Shown here: piece by piece, positions 34,001 through 47,215 of the stretch
How positions within the stretch are numbered: the stretch's first letter is position 1
How the letters are laid out: every line of letters starts with the position of its first letter
Notes under the pieces: generated by a model
Told to the model about the DNA's origin: nothing
Database searches by the model: none
Seen by the model: the letters and a program-made list of their open reading frames with translations, nothing else
From: Paragorgia papillata
Taxonomy: Eukaryota; Cnidaria; Anthozoa; Scleralcyonacea; Coralliidae
Assembly: GCA_035771165.1 (NCBI GenBank)
Contig: JAWNZC010000322.1
Coordinates: 248,001-312,000 of the forward strand
DNA length: 64,000 nt
Direction of reading: 5' to 3'
Program-made: the position numbers and the translations under genes

Positions 34001-37000
34001 ATGCCTTAACAATATCTCGTGTTGTGTACTTGCCATCTTTTGACTGTATTTGTTGTTAAACAGCCGAAAACTAAACGAACCGGCATCTGTTGTTTGCTTT
34101 ACGGCTTTTCCGACTCCCCCCTGCACAGAGTACTTAATATTCCTCCCCCCGGATAATCTGACCCTGCTGACGTCAAGATTGCTTATGCCAGTCAACTTTA
34201 GGATTGGGAACAAGTTCTAAGGCCGCAATGCGTCATATGTTCACTACGTAAGATGGCGGATGTTTGACTGCTGGCCATAGGGAATGCCCTATCCAGTTTA
34301 TATAGAGATCAGTGGGTTAGCCTTGTTAGCCAGAGCGTCTGTCTAACATTCAGAAAGTTGTAAGTTTGGGTTCGCGTCTAGAGCTAGGTATAAATAATAT
34401 GTAAGTATAACCTGCAATGCAGGCGTCCTTCTACCCAGGCTCCAACTCCTATAACGCTGGCATTACAGGGTATGTATATATACAGTGTACTTTACTAACG
34501 CATACAAATATGCCCGTATATCTGTTGATATATCGAACGAAGGGTCAGCCAAAAATACATTTCAAGTACAAGAAAAAGAAATACGAGTAAAAGTTTGTTA
34601 GAAGGAGAAATTGGACTGAGTGTTTCCACTACATGCATGCTACATGTATTTCGAGTTTTCCTGGGTTTTTTTTTTAATTCTACAACTGATTTTATAACTC
34701 GACGCATTGGGGGGAAAAAATGTTTTTTTTAAAAAAAGTGTGTGGAAATATTGTTTTATGTGAATCATCTTTTAACTTCCCAAGCACTGCATGTAAACAA
34801 CTTTATACTGACTCTGTGACAAAGTATCCTTATTTCTTTACGGAAATAATGTTTTGAAAATAAAGAGATAAAAACAAGGTTACAGAAGCTCAACTGGCTC
34901 AGGAATGCTGATTGTTACACTCTAGCGCCACCACGTAAACAACTCGTTGGTCATTGCGTAAGCACGCTCAGTAGCCAATCAGAATGTGTGTTGCACCAGA
35001 CCTTGTTTTCAGAACTGGTTTGACACGTCCGAGATCATGGACGGCGGCTACATCAAACAAAGTGTCGGATGTTTGCTGAGGCTTCTTTCCTGTAGAGAGA
35101 CCTCTGCCAGCAGGGGAAACACGAAGCTAACGTATTGAGAATGTGTAACCTTTGCTTTGCCATTTTACTCAAACGGCAAAGTCTCTGTCCTACAACAACA
35201 AATCTTTACAGTATACTATACAGAACTCTTGCTATGCAGGACAGAGGACTGGGTTGCTAATCACCCTTACTTGCAGCCAGCGGCTGAATTGCGAAGGACG
35301 CAGATCAACATGGCCGTGTCGAGGCATATCAAAGGCGCTCCAGGCAGCCGCCATACGACACAGTTCAGACCACGGATCACAGCTAAGATGTTAAGTGTTG
35401 ATTTTATGGAGGGAGGAAAACCGCAGAACCCGGCGAAAAACCCTCGAAGCACAGGAGTGATCAACTCACATGAGTCCAAGACGAAACAAATTTCGACAAT
35501 TGTTTCTAAAGTATTATAAAGCGGAAGCATGTTTGGTTTCAAGCTCATCAGAGTTTACGTCGGTCTTTTCTGAACTTGCAAGAGACAGTGCATGAAAGTG
35601 CCCGTTCTCGATTCTTGTCACCAAAATACTTGCCAGTTTCATTGCCAGAAATTTGGGACAAGATGGTGGCGCGCGTGCGCATTAAGGACCATTATAGTGG
35701 CGATTTTCAACAGTAAATAAGGAGAGCACATAATAATTCAAATTTTGTTTAAACGGTTATATATTTCTTCTTTGCCAGACTTCATCTGACTTCAGCATGG
35801 ACTAAGCAGCAGTTATACCTAAAAAACATTTACTTATCTCGACGACAAAGTACTTCCTTAGATCGTCTTATTTTGCAGTAAAAACGCCACTATCCATAGT
35901 GTTAGCCATAATAATCTTTGTAAACATGTGCTAGAAATTGGCCAAATTGACCAATAACGTTACGGGCGACGCGAAGTGCTAGACTCGCGGCGCATTCGGC
36001 ATGAGTCAGTCTACTTCGAGAGCACATAAAGATCCTCATTTGTCCCTAGCATATAGTACTTCCAAAAGCGTTTGAACTTGCTTGATTTCACAGTCCTTGT
36101 GGTCGTTTACAGGTTGTTTATATATACATACATGCACGATTTAGGCAAATTCAAAAGAACTCAATGACCTGAATAATGAGAAAAACTAGAATACAATAGA
36201 ATCACACGCCTTAGTTTATTCATGCATAAACTCTTTGATGTGCCGCGGTTAATATATAAGGTTATTGACCTTGCATATGAATGACCTACTATATCGCTTT
36301 AAAACTACGTCTAGAATACCATTTTTTTGTTAAATAACGATAAACAACGACAAATATCGTCTGTGTCATGAATAAATTAAGTCGGTTAGTGACCTTAACC
36401 TCGGTCACTACGCTGGTTATTACCCTCGGGCCTGCGGCCCTCGGGGTTAATAACCAGCATATAGTGACCTCGGTTTCGGTCACTAACCTATACTTAGAAG
36501 ACGCTTAGAATACGTAATTATATTATTAGGCGAATAGCCGCTACCGAGAGCGGCGGCACAAACGACCCAAATTTCTGGTGATGTTTGTATATTGTTTATT
36601 TCTTTTAAATATTTTGTCTTTTGTAAACGAGCACTCGCATGCGCGTTCCCTGATCACTAATTAGGGGAAACAAATTACCGCGAGTATAAACGCCTGATCC
36701 TGCGTCTTGTTAGATTGAAGGTCCTGCAAGTGAAACAAGACAGTCGATTACTCATATCCATGCATGCTTCCTTCTCTCGTGTGAGATGCAGTGTTGACGT
36801 GTCGTGTTGTCTGTAGAAAAGAACCCGAGAAATTATGCTGGGCGTATATGTCCTATATAGGAAATAGAAAGAAAAGCGAAACAAACTGAGGAAAATGACG
36901 AAACAGAAACCTGGAAAGCTTGTAAAATGTTGTAAACTTCAGATATGACATCTTGTTTTTCACTCATATCTTGACTTTACAAGATATTTCTTTTTGGTTT

Positions 37001-40000
37001 ATGATTTTTCGTATTTTATTTGAAATTGTCTGATACCCGAAGTGGAAGAAAAGCAAATATACTGAAATAGGAACGACCAATTTGTGAGAGGTGTGATGCT
37101 TTCGGAAAACATTGAACAACTTCGACAGCTAATTGCCTTCTTTAAGATTCGGTGTACAATACATTCATAATAATGGGGGGAATGACCAACAATAACTGCA
37201 ATAATGGGACACGGCAGGCAACGAAATATTCAATAAGCAGAATACATACACGCTTTATTAGCGAAAATTCAGGAAAGACTGAATTATTTAACAATATCTT
37301 TATTTATTTCATTTATTAAGAAAAATTAATTTCCCGGGGAATGGTAAATTGTACAACGAACTTTTCTCTCTCTCCCGTAATAAGTTATGACGTCAGAACA
37401 AAGACCGCCTGAGAATTTAGCATGCCTTATATGATCTACTGAACATGCAGTTGAAGTGAAAGAAATTGAAGTGAAATTACGGAAACATTAATAGGTATAT
37501 GATTCGTTTCAGGAGCACTTTATGGGTGTAATATTTACATAAATACTGTAGATAGAGTTTAGTTTAAGCCTTGGAGTACCAGGAGTTTCCCTATATTGAC
37601 GAGTAAAATCATCTGGTGTTAGCCAGAATAAAATAAAATAAAATAAAATAAAATACTAGAGTATATGTGCTTGGTACTGAAAGGGTGGCGTGTGCTGTTA
37701 GAGTGCTGCCTCTCACCAACAAGTCAAGCCCGGTTAGACCTTCTATTAACCGTGGTTAGACGGGGTTAGTACCAATCTCGTTCCCAGAGCCCACGTTCCC
37801 CACCCGGGAAACGAGAGACTCTGGGATAATCCATTTCAAATCAGAGGATTCTTGTTATTCCGGTTGAGGTACGCATGCGTAAATATCCGAGCGGAATCTG
37901 GATAGTATGTTCTCCTTGTTTGACTTTTCCCCAAACAAGTCAATGGGGTTGCTGGCGAAACTCGAATTACAGCATCTACACACATACGGCGAAGATATCG
38001 ATCGCGACAACGTCTTCACTGGAGTCTTGTCGTCCGACATCTTTCTGGTCAACACTCGAAATAAATTTCATATTTCCGCACATCCATGTATTATTCTCTA
38101 TTTATTACAAGATTTGTTAATCACTTAGAAATCAGAGAAAAAGGATTAACACCCTTAATAGTTCAACTAACTCCACTATTGCAAAACACCATCGAAATGT
38201 ACGAACCTTTTTCGTTAGTTTTGCTGTTGTCATTTGTTTTGGGCTAACAGCATTTCCAGTGCAGTTATGGTGGCTATTGTATGTCAGTGGTAGAATAAGT
38301 TATTACAAAAGCGTTGATAAGTGGTTGTTTGTTATATATTTGACTGGAACTTCAGCTGCGAATCCTTTCATATACGGAGTGTTTGATAAGAATTTAGCTG
38401 TTCCAGATAAGAGCAATACTTTGGTCATCTCAAGTGAGTCATCTCAAATTTGTCGCAGCACTGCATCTCGAAACCTACAAACATATATTTGACATAGATT
38501 ACTTATTTTATTATAGTGTTTGATAACAAGACATCTGTCATCCGCATGTATGATATAGCATTGATACGCGAGTGCGTGAGCAATACAGGTTAGAGTATAT
38601 AGCATTGGTTAGAGTACATGTGCGACGGACGTATAATATAATAAAATGGTGTTTTACATGTTGCAAAGAGTATTGTTTGTATTCTATAACCTTACCCGCC
38701 CCAAAGCTTCACAATTGCATCTGGTGCATGTTACGCTGTATTTTCACCTAAAGCTTATAGTTTCTATTATCGTCCCGATCGTCAGCAATACGTCTGAGGC
38801 GATTGATAGGATCGAAGCGATTTTCAATTTTCTTATGATCGTTCTAATCGGCCCACGCGAGACTGCGAGTGGATATCTCTGTGTATTTTAGGATAGATTT
38901 GGATTACACAACAGCCGTTACCATATGGTCGTCATGCAGTTGTATTTCGCAATCACCTCGTGCAAGAGACGTGAAAGTACCCGCGATCTTGATTCTTGCA
39001 ACTAAAGTAACTGCCAGTCTATGAAATGTCAATTTGTCTTTTTAATTTATAAATGCGTTTGAAATATCTGCAAGTGAAACAAGACAGACGATCACTCGTA
39101 TTCATGCTTCTCTCCTGCGTATCACATTGTTGCCGACATGTGGTGTTGTCTGTAGAAAAGGACAAGAGTTTGGAGAAATTTAATATTCTGGTCGTAGGAA
39201 ATGAAAAAATAGAAAACTGAGACAAAAAAACCAGATATGAATATATTTAGTGTTTTATTTCGAGTATTTTTTAATTTCGTAAATTTCGTATTTGTTTTTT
39301 TTTTGCTCATATCTTGAGGTTATACATGTCAAGAAATTTATTTTTGGTTTATGTTTTGTTGTATACAATCATTGAAATTGTCTACAAAACAACTCTTGTG
39401 CCAAACAACATCACTAATTTCGACAAAACACAATCTTGCCGTTTTCCATCTTGTTGTAATACCTTGCCTAATTAACTGACGTCACAAGCTGGGTAAACAT
39501 GATGAAACTTATTCTTCTGGCAGCTAAATTTCTGTGGCATGTTTTTAAACTGTTGTGGTTTAATCAAGAATGAAAATCATCTACAAAAAATGAGTTTCAG
39601 ACTTATATATGTGAAAGTATGGCTAACTAAAGTTTTCGCTTTACCCAGCTTGTGACGTCACATGCATATCAAAAAGGTATCCAAGATGGCAGATACTGAT
39701 TCAGATTAGCAACTTTAAAAGTGCAATTAAGTTGTTTTATTGGAATACTTTGGGTCTAAATAATACACTAGATTGTATCTTCATGTCATTGGTTTGCTTT
39801 TGAAATTTTTTGTTTTTGTTGCGCATACCCTTTAACGAAGTTCATCAAACGAATTGTTCAAGCTAAGGAACTAAATTGCAACATTTAGAAAAAGTCGCTC
39901 TGCTCGAAACGTTAGTATTTCGCTGATAAATATGATTGGCTTTTTCAGTAAAATTAATTGATTGTTTGAACATTTAATTTTTGCATGACGCATGTCATTA

Positions 40001-43000
40001 GATTTTGAACATGAGCTTACATGTAACACATTTTAAAGATCCTGCATCAGATAAAAGGCTAAAAAGTTTAAATATATAGAGTTAAATATTTTGAGCTTTT
40101 GTGATGATTTTGAAATAGCAAAGACGTATATACTAGCAACATTTGGACTGAAAGATGTTATTGACAACGTGTTTCTCAGGCACTATTAGGCTTATTTCAA
40201 ACATGTAGCTTTTCATTTGTCTAATTAGTAAAATTATTAGCATTAGATTAGACACATGTGACAAATTTGACGTTTAAAACAAGCTTTAATTCTTACAATA
40301 GTTAAAGTACACCCTGCTGCCAAAGATTATACGTTCTATACGTTCCGACAATGACCAATAAAAATGCAACGATGTCCAACACGAATCCTGACTATATCCA
40401 TTCCATTATTTTATCCTTGGTTCAAGTATTTGGTGTGTTTGGAAACATACTAGTATTGTTCACAATCTTCCGACAAAGACGACGTCTTTGCAACAGCAAC
40501 TATTATTATCTTGTTTTGCATTTGGCCATCTGCGACCTTATGGTTCTACTGGGTTTTGTAGAGTATACTTATTCCAGTTTGTTTCCAAATGTTTCTTTTA
40601 TTCGCTCTCTTGTCATGTGTAAATTGTGGTCTCCAATGTCCACATTATTTTTCACAACCGGAGTACATTTTATGGTCGTCATTGCAGTCTTGCGCTACCG
40701 TGCTGTTATACATCCACTAAAACCTGCCATAAATCGACGGAAACTGAGAGTCGTTATTGGTGTTGTGTATATCTTTGTACTTCTTTGTCTGATTCCGTAC
40801 ATCTTGGTTCTTAAATTTTCCAAATTGTCTGACGAATGCTGTGAGGAATGGCCGAACCCAACGTTAAATCTTGTTTACACTGTATTTTTGTTTGTCATTC
40901 AGTATTTTCTTCCTGCCACAGTTATATTTGTTCTTTATTACAAGATATGTCAATCACTTAGAAATCAGAGAAAAAGGATTAACACCCTTAATAGTTCAAC
41001 TAACTCCACTATTACAAAACACCATCGAAATGTACGAACTTTTTTCGTTAATTTTGCTGTTGTCGTTTGTTTTGGGATAACAGCATTTCCAGTGCAGTTA
41101 TGGTGGTTATTGTATATTAGTGGTAGAATAAGTTATTACAAAAGCGTTGATAAGTGGTTGTTTGTTATATATTTGACTGGAACTTCAGCTGCGAATCCTT
41201 TCATATACGGAGTAATTGATAAGAATTTACTGTCTGCTTTCAAACGAAGTTTGAGTCAGATCAAAGCAACAATTTGGTCATCTTAAGAGACAAATTAGCC
41301 ACAACACTGCATGTAAAAGCTTACAAACGTATATAATGAAGACGACTTTATTAGGCCAGGTTCAAACGTCGAGCTTTACACAAACCGATGCTGATTTGCG
41401 GATTGCGTACGGTTCATGTAAAGTTTGACGTTTGAACGTCGCCTTTAACTGGGCTAGCCCGCTTTATATATCAAACGCATGTTGTTTTAACATTTCGATT
41501 ACATGGCAAGCGGGCTAGCCCGATTTGCCGGGATGAAAATGTCCATGTAATCGTTTTCATCCCGGCAAACCGGGCTGAAAAAATGTTGAACTCGCTTCGA
41601 TACGCGTTCGTTTGTTTGATTGTGTGAATAAATAGTGCTGAAAGGAACTGAAATAGAATATCAAAACGTTGTTTGTGTGTTTCGTGATCACAGTGAAGAT
41701 TTTATAAATTAATAGACCTTATTCAAAAATGGCCGCCGAATTAGAATTCTTTTATGTGCATATAAATTAGCCCTTATGACCTCGTTTTAAAGTAAAAATT
41801 CTTTTGAATTTCCCACATGAAAACGAGTTCATTTGGGCTAATTTATATGTATATAAAAGAATCTTAATTCGGCGGCCATTTTTGAATAAGGTCTATTAGT
41901 CTTAGCGAAGACGATTTCGTGGATTATAACAATCTTTTTATTAAGGATGGGCTTACAAAATAAATAATAGACTAATTATATGTATATATATATATATAAA
42001 ACTGAAGTAAAACTAACGTAGCTTTGCCTTTATTTACTTGATAATTGCGAATTTCGGCCTGAAATCATCCCGGCTTCCCTGCTCCATGTAATCGTTTCGT
42101 AAACTCATCCCGGTTAACCGGGCCAGCCCGATCCATGTAATCGCCCCCTTAGACCCCGTTTACACTACAGTGTGTATAAAAAACCCCTGAACCCTTAGAA
42201 AACAACCTATTGTAGTAGTTTGAAAGCCCTAAGTACTTCGTGGAACCCACAGATATATGCGTAAAACACACGGTCTTATACACCTGGGAAATTAAGATAA
42301 CTTGAAGTGTATGCATGGTGAAAGTATTTCAAAGCTTTTTCGCTTCGTTTAACTTATGTGCTGCATGATTAATTTACAACGCAGCGCTTTTAGGGCTTTC
42401 AAACTACTACAATAGGTTGTTTTCTAAGGGTTCAGTTTTTTTTATACACACTGTGGAGCAAAAGTATCCGGATTCACATTGTTTTTTATCCCCATGAGGA
42501 TGAAAAAAAATGAAAAAACAATGTGAATCCGGATACTTTTGCTCAAGTGTAAACGGGACCTTAGGCCCGTTCCAAACGCCGCTCTTCTCATGCGCCGAAC
42601 CTAATGCAAATCAGCATAAACAAAGGATTTAGGTCATTATCATTAGGTTCGGCACATAAGAAGAGCGGCGTTTGGAACAGGCCTTAGTGTTTGATATATA
42701 GCAACATGGATCGTTTGCACTCACGTGATCGATGGCGCTATTTTGGTGCTGAAACAATGCGAAATGTTTGAATAAAATAGAGCTAAATTCCCATAGGATA
42801 AAGATGGTACACCAATATCCGCTATTTCGTTGTACACCAATATAGGGAGCTTATTTCATCAATAGGGAGCTTAAGCAACGCGAACGTTAAGGACAACGTC
42901 CTTAATACAATAGCATTTTCCTCACACAACAAAGAAAATGAATAATGTTTAGTCCCAAGAGTAATCCTAACGCCGTACCCGCGTTCTACGTACAACGTTT

Positions 43001-46000
43001 TTCAGATTATTTTCACGTCTTCAGGACGACATAACCCGTGAAACGGCGAAACCTGTTAGTTGAGTTTGACTTCAAACTATGCCGTGACAAAATCCTTTGA
43101 GGCTATGTGCACACGGTAACGTTTCCAAGCGTTTTCGTTTTGTTTAAAGTAATGAACTGATTGTTCTCGATTCCCTTGAGAACAGTAAACAATACGAAAA
43201 TGCTCGGAAATGTTACCGTGTGCACATAGTCTTTGAACTCTAAAGCTTTTGAATGTCGAAAAACATACTTTAAGTATTCAATACTACGTATAAAATGATT
43301 CGTGGTTTTTGCTAGATACTGAATTTTAGATTGCCGTCGTCGTCCTAGCTTGCTTAGCTCCCTAATATGACCGCCATGACGACGCCATGACGACGCCATG
43401 ACGTCAGATGAAAACGATCTATAAGACATTCACATACAATGCTGGCCAAAATTAATGAGCCTCTGAGTTTTTCAAGTTTTTCCGCGTAAATGTTCTAAGA
43501 ATTTCAATGGGTTTCATTACAAGTTTTATATTTTATTCGAATTCCTACGTGTATGAAAAAATTTGATTTCTAATCTATTTTAGACACAGAACAAGTGTCT
43601 CGTTCTCTTCCAAAAATTCTTTAATAACCTAGATATTTCAATGTTAACACGATTTCTTCAATTTTTCCTGACTTCTGGAAGAAATAATTTAATTCGCCTT
43701 ATGGATTTTGTCTGATAATACTATTTTTTTTCTTTGAGCGACTCATTTATTTTTGGCCACCAGTGTACATATATATATGTATAGTATTAAATAAATATAC
43801 AAGTGCATGACTTGACATGCAGATAATTATAGAGTAGTATTGACTGTGCGAGACATAATCAAATCAAGTGGTGTTTCACATGGTATATTTGTATTTTAAC
43901 TTTAGATGCAAGTGTTTACAGCGAACCTGTTTTTGCAGTGAATGGAAAAGATACAATCTATCTAGGGCTGGAAATGCATAGACCTGCAGTTCCATAATGG
44001 CGACTAATTTGAATATACTTTTATGTGCGTCTTAAAGATAAGCTTTTTTCGCCTCGTTTGTGTGTCACATAAAAGAAATTTAAAGTGTCAGCCATAATGA
44101 AAGTGGTTTGTAGCCCTATGGATTCTGGGATAGATTTAGATCATGCAAAAGCTGTTCTAGTATGATCGCAAGTTGTATTTCTCGATCGTCTCAAAGATCA
44201 GTCGTGATCACTGACATTCATCCTCTCAATCTTGTCGGGGAGTGTTTCCATATACTGTCGTTGGCATCTAAGCGTGTGCATCGTGAGATTGGCGAGAGAT
44301 GGGCTAAGGGCACATTTATGTAACAATGACTTATTTGTATCCTATGGAAACACGTATCCAATGGAAACATGTTATATACCCAAGATAAACATTTAAATTT
44401 AGCCTTGAAATAGAACGTGTTTTGATAGACAGTGCATGTACACGCCAGCGACTGTAATCGTTCCGATCTTCTGAATTTTATCTCAATTGATCTGAGTGAT
44501 AATCTGTCGAGCATATGGATGCTGACATGATCAATAAAAACCATAAATATTAAATTTTCTGAACAGTCAAAAAATCGAACAAAACACAGAAATACGCGGA
44601 ACCGACAGTGTTTTAAAGGCATCAAAGATAAAAAATATATGTGGTCTTACAATGATTCAAAAGGTATGAGGAGACTATTCATAAGAGCAAAGACACAGCT
44701 TGACAGGGTTGCAAGAATTCATAAAATAAAGACGAATAAATACTAAATATAACCTGAATTTTCGTCAGGAGTTTCCATCAATCCAAGCAAAATTTTGCTT
44801 TCGTTTGGCAATATATTTCCTGCTTCAATCTATTTTTGCCAGCAAACATACCTCAGACAGAAAGGACAATGATTCTAATACATACTGACTTCGTTATATC
44901 AATTCAAAAGAAGTTCAACTACAAAAAAAATAGAAAATTCTCGCTGGGCCATTGTCTGTTTTCTACCGCTCCTTGGACGTTGGTCAGACGTTGATGTGTT
45001 GCCCCCAGCAGCTGGAAGTTTGGCTTCATCCAATCATAAGGCCGGCCTTATGGAGGTAGCGTTCCAGTCCTTATATAGAGTTCACTGGTTACACTACCCT
45101 GCAAGTCAGAGCCCCTTCCAACCTACGCAGGCTTCGGGGGAAACTTGGCTCTGCCAACGAACTCGAGTTTGGGGCAAGTCAACTTGGGGCGAGTCAGTCA
45201 GGTTTTGAACTGTTCAAACAAGTTCTAGTTTATGAGCACCCGCAAGCACGCAAGCAGGAAAATAGCAAGTAACGCGCTGGGGCCTGGGCCCAAAATAGTA
45301 TCTTGGCAACCGTTCACGCATACTCAAAAAGGAATATCGAGTTTGTTGATAGAGCCCAGTTTCCCCCGAAGCCTGCGTAGTTCGGAAAGCTAGGGGCTCT
45401 GACTCGCAGGGTAGTGTTACACTTTAAAGCCTCAAAACCGCGAAGACCGATTATTTCATATTTTTACTTGCGCTTGTTTTGCCTTTTGGTGTGTGAAAGT
45501 TAAGTGGTCTGTCCATTAGGCAGGTTCATGTTCATAGAGTTAGTATAATTTTCTAATACACACAGTAATTTTGATAATTAATTAATCCTCCAGGTGTCTC
45601 TATCCTGTACTAAACTTTTCAGCGTTTCATATATATGATCTCCTATCATGTAGGTGATCCAAGCATCGCCATGCGTTTCCTTCCTCTTGGCCTCTTTCCT
45701 TCCATTCTGCCTTCGATTACTGTTTTCAGCAAGTCATTTGCCCGTAGCTATTCACTTTTTCTGTCGCTTTCTGATTGTGTCAATAACCAATCTCTTCCCT
45801 CCTACTTTTCATTTCTCTTCATTTCTTGACCTCTTCATTTCTTACTCTTTCTTCTTTCGGTAGCCCTTGGTTTTCAACATAAACGGGGCGGCCCAATACT
45901 GTTTGGGGGAAGGGGTTTTTGCTCGAAAATGTTGATTTTTTAATTGACGTATGAATTTTGCTTGAACATTTCACAGCGATGCATATCGAAACTATATATA

Positions 46001-47184
46001 GACCCAGTTCTAAAGGGCGGTGCCGCGTGCCAATTAATTACCCACGAACGAACGATAAAGTGCTGCTAACTCGTGACGGCACCACAATTGAATTCCCGCA
46101 GAGGAAAATGCCCGAATGTGTTTTTTTTTAAATTATTTTGAGAGCCTCCATGACCCCTCGTTTCTTACGCCTATGATGTTGAAGTTATTGTTTACAAACA
46201 TGTAATCAGTTTTGATTTTTTGATTGCAGGTTCCTAGTTGTGGCATCAAAAGATATGACTGCTCGGATTTTTTCTATCAATCCTGTTATTGGTTTTGTGC
46301 CTGTTACATTAACTGGTCATAGGAATGCTTTAGTGAATTGTTTCTTTGAAGAAAATTCACTCAATGTATCCTTGAATTAAAATGCATACGTAACAATGTT
46401 TGTTTAGCTATATAGACGTTATATTTTTAGACTTTAATAATCCATGCTCTTCTTTTCAAGAAAAGGGATTCTTTTTTAGGCTGATGCTTAGTGATATGGC
46501 TATATAAATTATTTATTTTAAAACTTACTTAAAAACTTAAAACTTAAACTTACTACTTTAAAACTTAAAAATTGAAAAGTTTAAAGTTTATTTTTGCGAC
46601 AAGGAGTTTTAGTAAGAATGTTATTGTCATGCCATGCCATGTCATGGTAAAGTTTATATTTTGGAGTGAAACGTTAAGGAAACACCTCTTACAGATAAGT
46701 TGCCAACATGCAGGTTCTTTTTTTTTTTACGTAGACCAACTTTTTTTTTTATTCGCCATTTGGGAAGAAAAAACAAGAGCCCTGCTGGTAAGGTCTACGG
46801 TAACTGTTTTTAACTCTTTGCTTATCGTATGGTTCGTTTCGAACGAAGCAGACTTTAGTATTTTATTCTTTCCAACGCCAGACGATTTTACTTGTCAAGT
46901 GGAGAGCCGTCGGTTGTGAAGGAGTTGGTGTTAAATAAATAATTCCTTAACTTTGGTGAAGGTTTATACTGTCAGTAGAGATGGCGCTTTGTTTGTTTGG
47001 TTCTGCAATAAAGACATGAGTGATACTCAAATGAAAGATCAGAAAAAGGAGGAAGAAGAAGAAGAAAACGAGAATTCAGGTTTGAATCGACAATCTACTA
47101 TAAATCTACAAGATTTTATTATTTTACTTTCTGCAAAAATAAAGTACATAGATGTACATGCAGGCGATACATGCACAAATGTGT

Positions 47185-47215
<31 letters not shown>

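Larger units (their letters stand above)
42711..43425. repeat. MITE copy C of the CACGTGATC/GACGTCA family, split by nested insertions
   Basis: Left part to about 42,845 (GGATCGTTTGCACTCACGTG to ACACCAATAT) and right part from about 43,367 (GACCGCCATGACG to TGAAAACGATCTATA). The GACGACGCCAT unit is repeated in the right part. Confidence 0.7.

Noticed and set aside
37907..38128. Coding exon joined to the GPCR remnant
   Set aside because: The frame is unrelated to a receptor N-terminus and overlaps a more plausible minus-strand fragment.
44218..44625. 135-codon minus-strand frame
   Set aside because: Composition typical of non-coding AT-rich DNA and no family resemblance.
46572..46919. 115-codon plus-strand frame before PWP2 exon 7
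   Set aside because: Its 3' half is a reversed copy of the dispersed CGTCTGGCG repeat.
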